From contig JAFLUO010000008.1 of assembly GCA_022508705.1 (NCBI GenBank), forward strand, positions 11,593-30,422: a stretch of 18,830 nt of DNA. Reading direction: 5' to 3'. Positions 15,101 through 18,830 of the stretch are shown one piece after another. The position numbers and the translations under genes are program-made. Source of the DNA: Oscillospiraceae bacterium (GTDB taxonomy: Bacteria > Bacillota > Clostridia > Oscillospirales > Acutalibacteraceae). The notes under the pieces are model-generated. The model was given only the letters and a program-made list of their open reading frames with translations. It was not told where the DNA came from and did no database searches. Positions within the stretch are counted from its first letter, which is position 1. Each line of letters starts with the position of its first letter.

Positions 15101-15661
15101 CCAAACCTTGATCTTCTGGATTTCGTGTGATGTTCTGAAACCGTCAAAGAAGTTAATGAACGGAACTCTTGACTTGATAGTTGCAAGGTGAGCAACAGCG
15201 CCTAAGTCCATAACTTCCTGAGTGTTTGTTTCTGCAAGCATTGCAAAGCCTGTCTGACGGCAAGCATAAACGTCTGAATGATCGCCGAAGATGTTAAGAG
15301 CGTGTGAAGCAACGCAACGTGCTGAAACGTGGAATACGCTGGGGAGAAGCTCACCGGCAATCTTATACATATTCGGGATCATAAGAAGAAGACCCTGAGA
15401 TGCTGTATAAGTAGTTGTGAGTGCGCCTGCTGCAAGAGAGCCGTGAACTGTACCTGCGGCGCCTGCTTCGGACTGCATTTCAGCAACTCGAACTTCAGTG
15501 CCGAAAATATTTTTAAGTCCCTGAGCTGACCACTGGTCAACAAAGTCTGCCATGGGGCTTGATGGGGTAATGGGGTAAATACCGGCTACTTCAGTAAATG
15601 CATAAGAAACATAAGCAGCGGCATTATTACCGTCCATAGTCTTTGATTTTCTGACTACCAT
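12113..15661 (-). CDS. nifJ: Pyruvate:ferredoxin (flavodoxin) oxidoreductase, single-chain
   Basis: This 1182-residue protein is a full-length PFOR that oxidises pyruvate with CoA to acetyl-CoA and CO2 and reduces ferredoxin. Visible elements are GIYPITPSSPMAD (27-39), the pyruvate-side TYTASQGLLLM (84-94), LYRPF (305-309) and a 2[4Fe-4S] ferredoxin insert with C696/C699/C702/C706 and C752/C755/C758/C762. The ligands for the cluster next to TPP are C816, C819, C844 and C1078. The TPP motif is GGDGWAYDIGFGG (968-980) through N1003. The start is set by AAGGAGG (plus-strand 15671-15677). Codon use is strongly biased, as expected for an abundant central enzyme. It has its own promoter and terminator and is not in the hydrogenase operon, but it supplies the reduced ferredoxin that HydABC would use. 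Confidence 0.97.
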   Translation of the reverse strand: MVVRKSKTMDGNNAAAYVSYAFTEVAGIYPITPSSPMADFVDQWSAQGLKNIFGTEVRVAEMQSEAGAAGTVHGSLAAGALTTTYTASQGLLLMIPNMYKIAGELLPSVFHVSARCVASHALNIFGDHSDVYACRQTGFAMLAETNTQEVMDLGAVAHLATIKSRVPFINFFDGFRTSHEIQKIKVWDFEDLKEMCDMDAVEAFRKRALNPERPVMRGSHENGDIFFQHREACNEYYNAVPAIVEEYMGKVNEKLGTDYKLFNYYGAEDAERVIVAMGSVCDVAEEVIDYLLAKGEKVGLIKVRLYRPFSTKHFVDAIPATAKKIAVLDRTKEPGSIGEPLFLDVIAALNEQGRDGIKVCGGRYGLGSKDTPPASIFAVYEHLNAETPARQFTIGINDDVTHLSLEEKPAPITAADGTIECKFWGLGGDGTVGANKDSIKIIGDHTDKYVQAYFQYDSKKTGGITISHLRFGDKPIKSSYYINKADFVACHNPSYIEKGYKMVQDVKPGGVFLINCQWDEKELCEKLNAETKQYIAKNNIQLYTVNAIDLAAQIGLGKRTNTVLQSAFFSLAKVLPPEEAIGYMKEKAQKFMKKGKEIVEMNEKAIDAGASAYVKINVPADWANAVDNTVPVTSEGADKLVKMVDNIMIPVGKMEGDSLPVSAFKDHVDGTFEQGASAYEKRGVAVMVPEWDAATCAQCNKCSYVCPHATIRPYALTAEEAAAAPATATIVDKKGKGKDTYKYTMAVSPLDCMGCGVCIGVCPTNSLKMVSRESQDAKQEAFDYMVANVSVKEDLANNTVIGSQFKTPLLEFSGSCAGCAETSYARLITQLFGDRMYISNATGCSSIWGGPAATSPYTVDKNGHGPAWANSLFEDNAEHGYGMYLGQNAIRNRLIGKVSAIVEEGKAPANVLEAAKAYLDTVNDGETNKAASEKLVEALKGFDCNCEAKKDIIDNAEYLSKKSVWIFGGDGWAYDIGFGGVDHVLASGEDVNIMVFDTEVYSNTGGQASKASNIGQVAQFAAAGKAIAKKSLAEIAMSYGYVYVAQIAMGADQNQTIKALTEAEAYHGPSIIIAYAPCEMHSIKGGMTNCQAEMKKAVDCGYWNMFRYNPALKAEGKNPFTIDSKEGAESYRDFIMNEARYSSLTRSFPERAEALFTQAEAAAKERYDHILRLKALYAPKED

Positions 15662-15724
15662 GATTTATTTCCTCCTTGAATTGATTGTAAAATGATAGAG
15701 ATGAAATTTTCTCATACATTTGAT

Positions 15725-15753
15725 ATTCTATCACTTTTACATTAAATTGTAAA
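15725..15753 (-). promoter_or_regulatory. Predicted PFOR promoter with inverted repeat over the -35 box
   Basis: On the minus strand TTTACA (15753-15748) and TAGAAT (15730-15725) are 17 bases apart, giving initiation near 15718 and a leader of about 57 bases. A perfect inverted repeat, TTTACA and TGTAAA with a six-base AT spacer (15736-15753), includes the -35 hexamer and would suit a dimeric regulator. It does not match the TTGTTAA-type Rex half-site well. Confidence 0.55.
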
Positions 15754-15824
15754 CATCTTTTTATATGGAAATTTGCAGGTTTTTGGGGGATTTTAGCAGA
15801 TTTTTTTATATGTTTTGCCCTCAC

Positions 15825-15853
15825 TTGACTAAATGTATATTTTGTTATAAAAT
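15825..15853 (+). promoter_or_regulatory. Predicted promoter of the CNNM/CorC-queH operon
   Basis: TTGACT (15825-15830) and TAAAAT (15848-15853) are separated by 17 bases, with initiation expected near 15860. This promoter is divergent from the PFOR promoter about 70 bases away, so the 15662-15911 region is a two-way control region. A further TATACT (15883-15888) lacks a matching -35. Confidence 0.5.
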
Positions 15854-15917
15854 ACGAAAAGGTATTTATATATCATACTTATTATACTATATGATTTTAA
15901 AGGAGCATTTTTTGTCT

Positions 15918-17267
15918 ATGGACGCAGACCCTGTGAGTATTATTTTAAAATTATTAGTACTCTTTATTTTAATTCTTGTAAACGCCTTTTTTGCAATGAG
16001 TGAAATTGCCATTATTTCTTTAAATGACAACAAAATTGAAAGAATGGCAGAGGAAGGCAACAAAAAAGCACGCCAGGTTTTAAAGCTTACCAAGGATTCA
16101 AGCGGATTTTTGTCAACAATTCAAATCGGCGTAACTCTTGCAGGCTTTTTAACGAGTGCTACGGCATCGCAGAGCTTTGCTGTAATGCTTACTCAAAAAC
16201 TTTCTGACACGGGCATTGTAAAAGTCATTCCAGTGGGTGTGATAAGCGCTGTTTCCACGGTGTTGATTACCGTTATTATGTCTTATTTTTCACTTGTGCT
16301 CGGCGAGCTTACCCCGAAGAAAATTGCAATGCACTCACCTGAAAAAGTATCGTTTACAGTTGTTCCCGTTTTGCTCTTTGTAAATAAAGTTGCAAAACCA
16401 TTCGTAAAGCTTCTTTCAGCATCAACAAACGGACTTGTAAGACTTTTCGGAATTGACCCTAATGAAGACGAGGAAGTTGTTACTGAGGAAGAAATCAGAA
16501 TGCTCGTTGATGTCGGTCAGGAAAAAGGTTTTATTGAAGATGTTCAAAAGGAAATGATCAATAACATTTTTGAGTTTGACGATATGGACGTTGGGAGCAT
16601 TATGACTCACAGAACGGATATGGACTGCGTTGATATTGAAGATCCGCTTTCGGATATAATTGATATGTCGGTTGAGTGCGGTCACTCACGAATCCCCGTA
16701 TACAAAGAAGATCAGGATAATATTGTCGGTGTAATTTACGTTAAGGATTTTTTGAAATACATCGGCACGTCAATTCCGAAATCCAAGTCAATAAAGGATT
16801 TTTTAAGAGATACCTATTACGTTCCCGAGACGAAAAAGTGTTCCGAGCTTTTAACCGAAATGCTTGAAAAACACGTTCAGCTTGCAGTTGTTGTTGATGA
16901 ATACGGCGGAACGGCAGGTATTGTTACCCTTGAAGATATTCTTGAATCAATAGTTGGTAATATTCAGGATGAATATGACCATGAGGACGAGGAAATTTCC
17001 AAAATAGACGACAGGACCTTTACCGTTGACGGAATTACGTTTATTGATGATGTTGAAGAAATGCTTAACGTTAAAATTCCCGATGGTGATTACGATACGC
17101 TGGGCGGATTTATTATAAGTCTTTTAGGGTATCTTCCAAACGGCGAAAAACAGGACGAAGCACAGTACGAAAATATTAAATTTACCGTGCTCAATGTTGA
17201 GGAGAGACGAATAGGCAAGGTAAAGGTTGAAATTTTACCTGTCGAGGCAGAAAACGCTGATGAATAA
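15918..17267 (+). CDS. CNNM/CorC (HlyC-type) membrane transporter-like protein with CBS pair
   Basis: The predicted 449-residue protein has an N-terminal CNNM (DUF21) membrane domain at about 1-185, with a first helix containing LVLFILILVNAFFAMSEIAI and the motif GELTPKKIA. A linker rich in acidic residues with TEEEIRMLVDVGQEKGFIE is followed by a CBS pair at about 210-335 (VGSIMTHRTDMDCVD, HSRIPVYKED, VVVDEYGGTAGIVTLEDILE). A CorC/HlyC C-terminal domain follows from about 350. Relatives are linked to Mg2+ efflux or homeostasis and are often misnamed hemolysins. An upstream in-frame extension to 15765 is rejected because it contains the promoter. AAAGGAG at 15899-15905 is 12 bases from this ATG but 6 from an in-frame TTG at 15912, so a TTG start is also possible. 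The gene overlaps queH by eight bases. Confidence 0.9.
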   Translation: MDADPVSIILKLLVLFILILVNAFFAMSEIAIISLNDNKIERMAEEGNKKARQVLKLTKDSSGFLSTIQIGVTLAGFLTSATASQSFAVMLTQKLSDTGIVKVIPVGVISAVSTVLITVIMSYFSLVLGELTPKKIAMHSPEKVSFTVVPVLLFVNKVAKPFVKLLSASTNGLVRLFGIDPNEDEEVVTEEEIRMLVDVGQEKGFIEDVQKEMINNIFEFDDMDVGSIMTHRTDMDCVDIEDPLSDIIDMSVECGHSRIPVYKEDQDNIVGVIYVKDFLKYIGTSIPKSKSIKDFLRDTYYVPETKKCSELLTEMLEKHVQLAVVVDEYGGTAGIVTLEDILESIVGNIQDEYDHEDEEISKIDDRTFTVDGITFIDDVEEMLNVKIPDGDYDTLGGFIISLLGYLPNGEKQDEAQYENIKFTVLNVEERRIGKVKVEILPVEAENADE

Positions 17268-18321
17268 CAGAAATTATCAATCAGAGCTTAATAAAATAAT
17301 ACAGGGGCTGGGTGAGAGTACTCCGTCCCTGCTTTTGCATACCTGCTGTGCGCCGTGCAGCAGCTATTGTATTGAATATCTTTCAAATTATTTTAAAATC
17401 ACGGTGCTTTATTACAATCCCAATATTTATCCCGAAAGCGAGTACATTTACAGAAAGGCAGAGCAAATCCGCCTGATTAGCGAGATGAAAACAAAATACC
17501 CCGTAAGCTTTATTGACTGTGATTTTGAAAGCGATAAATTTTACTCTGCCATTAAAGGACTTGAAAATTGCCGTGAGGGAGGGGAACGGTGCTTTAAGTG
17601 TTACCGTTTAAGACTCCTGAAAGCGGCAGAAATAGCAAGCGAAAACGGTTTTGATTATTTTACAACATCGCTTACAATAAGTCCCTTAAAAAATGCACAC
17701 AAAATCAATGAAATAGGCGAAGAGCTCGCCCTCAAATATAATGTTAAATTCTTGCCGTCGGATTTTAAAAAGAAAGAGGGCTACAAACGCTCAATTCAGC
17801 TTTCAAAGGAATATAACCTTTACCGTCAAAATTATTGCGGATGTGTATTTTCCAAAGGTGAAACAGAAAATAAAGAGGTAATTGAGCGGCTAAAACCTGA
17901 GGATTATTCAAAATGCTCTAATATTTGGAATATGAAAAAACAGCCATTGGCAGAAAAATGGTTGAGTGAAATTATTTCAGGCAATCGTATTGTTTATGTA
18001 TATAAAATAGACGGTGAATTTATTGGTGAAGGCGCCTTGGTTTTTGACACGGGAGACCCTGATTACACAATACCGAATCAAAGAGTTTATGTTTCAAGAA
18101 TGATTGTAAAAAAAGAAAACAGAAATCAAGGAATCGGCAGTAAGATATTAACTTTTCTGATTGAAAAAGCAAAAGAAATGGGATATTCCCAAATGACCAT
18201 CGGTGTTGATAAAGACAATGAAAATGCCCTGCATATGTACCGCAAATTCGGATTTACCGAGGTTCTGTTCGACGGTGCAGATGAATACGGCGAGTATTAT
18301 AAACTAATGAAGCAGCTGTAA
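17260..18321 (+). CDS. queH: QueH-type epoxyqueuosine reductase fused to a GNAT acetyltransferase domain
   Basis: The predicted 353-residue protein has two parts. Residues 1-200 are QueH (DUF208): LLLHTCCAPCSSYC (C29, C30, C33, C37), YYNPNIYPESEY, C104, ERCFKCYRLRL (C111, C114), TTSLTISPLKN and NYCGC (C193, C195). QueH reduces epoxyqueuosine to queuosine in tRNA using iron-sulfur chemistry. Residues 220-353 are a GNAT acetyltransferase domain with YVSRMIVKKENRNQGIGSK (acetyl-CoA loop RNQGIG, 288-293) and the end motif NALHMYRKFGF. The linker is short and no frameshift is needed. The ATG at 17260 overlaps the previous stop as ATGAATAA, with GAGG at 17244-17247. No other queuosine genes are in the window. 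The substrate of the acetyltransferase part is unknown; tRNA or a small molecule are both possible. Confidence 0.9.
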   Translation: MNNRNYQSELNKIIQGLGESTPSLLLHTCCAPCSSYCIEYLSNYFKITVLYYNPNIYPESEYIYRKAEQIRLISEMKTKYPVSFIDCDFESDKFYSAIKGLENCREGGERCFKCYRLRLLKAAEIASENGFDYFTTSLTISPLKNAHKINEIGEELALKYNVKFLPSDFKKKEGYKRSIQLSKEYNLYRQNYCGCVFSKGETENKEVIERLKPEDYSKCSNIWNMKKQPLAEKWLSEIISGNRIVYVYKIDGEFIGEGALVFDTGDPDYTIPNQRVYVSRMIVKKENRNQGIGSKILTFLIEKAKEMGYSQMTIGVDKDNENALHMYRKFGFTEVLFDGADEYGEYYKLMKQL

Positions 18322-18346
18322 TTTACAAAATTACAGCTGCTTTTTT
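18310..18346 (+). terminator. Intrinsic terminator overlapping the end of queH
   Basis: A perfect 15-pair stem (18310-18324 with 18328-18342), loop ACA, ends in a six-T run. The left arm includes the last three sense codons and the stop codon of queH, so the hairpin forms inside the coding sequence end. Confidence 0.9.
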
Positions 18347-18365
18347 AGTGTAGTATCAAGAGCCT

Positions 18366-18617
18366 CTATCGCTTCTGTAAAATAACAGTCAGTTTTGAAA
18401 AGGAAGTGGTACTGCCCAGTACTCCAGTCACCATTTCGGATGAAGAAGCGGAGACAATGCTCCATCCTTCGTTTAGGTAACGATCCAGTTCTTCTTCGGC
18501 ATATACTCGATTTGATGTTTTTTTTGAATTTTTGTCAGATTCATCCCCTGACTCTGCTCTCGAGTATCCATTTCTCTTATCGAATATTCTGTCAATATAA
18601 GTAATGATCTTTATCAT
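18366..18617 (-). CDS. Small hypothetical protein, weakly DUF4177-like
   Basis: This 83-residue minus-strand ORF has an AAGGAG ribosome binding site and an extended -10 promoter just upstream. The N-terminus (MIKIITYIDRIFDKRNGYSR) is followed by a charged Ser/Lys stretch and then by ELDRYLNEGWSIVSASS and KLTVILQKR. The LNEGW-x-IVS arrangement with a final strand resembles the small DUF4177-type proteins, which have a core 'LN..G.EGW.lv'. The similarity is short, so I treat the name as tentative. It has no cysteines, signal peptide or membrane segment. An overlapping plus-strand ORF of 69 residues lacks comparable signals. The function is unknown. Confidence 0.6.
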   Translation of the reverse strand: MIKIITYIDRIFDKRNGYSRAESGDESDKNSKKTSNRVYAEEELDRYLNEGWSIVSASSSEMVTGVLGSTTSFSKLTVILQKR

Positions 18618-18663
18618 AAATTAACTCCTTAAATATAACTTTTCAGATTTTGTCTTTTTATTT

Positions 18664-18672
18664 ATTATAACA
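18664..18672 (-). promoter_or_regulatory. Extended -10 element upstream of the small minus-strand ORF
   Basis: On the minus strand the sequence reads TGTTATAAT (18672-18664), the same extended -10 as in the hydrogenase promoter. Initiation is expected near 18657 and the leader is about 40 bases, with AAGGAG close to the ATG. No clear -35 is seen. Confidence 0.5.
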
Positions 18673-18770
18673 GATATTTGTGACTTTTTCTACTAATTTT
18701 CTTGCTTTTTAAATTATCAAAATAAAATTCCTCGGTAAATATTAGTGAATAGTGTAAAGTGAATCATTTT

Positions 18771-18809
18771 ATCTTCCCTCATTGAGAGAGGGGACTTCTT
18801 AAGGAAGAT
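18771..18809. repeat. Imperfect hairpin in gene-free DNA at the window end
   Basis: ATCTTCC (18771-18777) and GGAAGAT (18803-18809) are perfect inverted arms. An inner CCCTC (18776-18780) and GAGGG (18788-18792) can form a competing stem. The purine/pyrimidine blocks are unlike the surrounding AT-rich DNA. The remainder of 18673-18830 holds no gene that I can support. It may be an edge of an intergenic repeat family or a regulatory leader of a gene beyond 18830. Confidence 0.35.
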
Positions 18810-18830
18810 AACCCAGTTCGTCCGCAATAC

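Noticed and set aside
14836..15195. A 119-residue minus-strand ORF inside PFOR
   Set aside because: It is an alternate reading frame of an intact, fully recognisable PFOR gene, with no start signal and low-complexity Ser/Leu-rich composition.
15765..15917. In-frame N-terminal extension of the CNNM/CorC protein
   Set aside because: The stretch covers the predicted -35/-10 promoter and the ribosome binding site, and encodes residues unlike the family. The protein fits the family when it starts at 15918 (or TTG 15912).
17227..17259. Earlier ATG for QueH inside the CNNM gene
   Set aside because: It would give a long overlap with unlike N-terminal residues; the ATG at 17260 gives the usual eight-base coupling.
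18395..18604. A 69-residue plus-strand ORF opposite the small minus-strand gene
   Set aside because: It has no ribosome binding site and directly follows a terminator; the minus-strand frame has both a promoter element and a binding site.
1..18830. CRISPR arrays, tRNA or rRNA genes, transposases and integrases
   Set aside because: No regularly spaced repeats, cloverleaf-like sequence, ribosomal RNA stretches or transposase motifs were seen on either strand.

Overview
The window looks like a chromosomal segment of a strictly anaerobic, fermentative member of the Bacillota, class Clostridia (probably a gut-type Oscillospirales/Eubacteriales lineage). The reasons are the moderate-to-low GC content with AT-rich intergenic DNA, strong AAGGAGG-type ribosome binding sites, a trimeric [FeFe]-hydrogenase, a single-chain pyruvate:ferredoxin oxidoreductase, and clostridial-type MocR, Xre, MltG and QueH proteins. 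No species can be named from the sequence alone.

Layout. (1) 1-1409: promoter and a MocR/GntR-type PLP-fold transcription regulator. (2) 1410-9892: one long co-directional hydrogenase operon. It starts from an extended -10 promoter and ends at a GC-rich hairpin. The order is hydC (NuoE-like), a DRTGG-like protein, an RsbW-type ATPase, a non-canonical group-D-like 'sensory' [FeFe]-hydrogenase homologue, a second DRTGG-like protein, a PHP phosphoesterase, a second GHKL ATPase, a small thioredoxin-fold ferredoxin, hydB (NuoF-like) and hydA (catalytic [FeFe]-hydrogenase). (3) 9925-10961: a lipoprotein form of the MltG/YceG lytic transglycosylase with its terminator. (4) 11025-12036: a membrane-anchored Xre regulator whose promoter carries a perfect inverted repeat over the -10 box. 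(5) 12069-12090: a bidirectional terminator, then pyruvate:ferredoxin oxidoreductase on the minus strand (12113-15661) with its own promoter. (6) 15825-18346: a CNNM/CorC-type membrane protein, translationally coupled to a QueH-GNAT fusion. (7) 18366-18830: a small minus-strand ORF with a promoter, then gene-free DNA with a hairpin.

How the genes fit together. PFOR oxidises pyruvate to acetyl-CoA and gives reduced ferredoxin. HydABC is expected to combine electrons from ferredoxin and NADH to make H2 (electron confurcation), or to run in reverse. The six genes between hydC and the hydB/hydA end form a compact block in which four of the five internal junctions overlap. Its members (H-cluster protein without the proton-relay cysteine, two stand-alone GHKL ATPases, two DRTGG-like modules, a PHP phosphoesterase) look like a signalling or redox-sensing pathway that reports H2 or ferredoxin state. 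This is the most interesting part of the window. The hydrogenase genes are individually recognisable, but what the accessory genes do together is inference.
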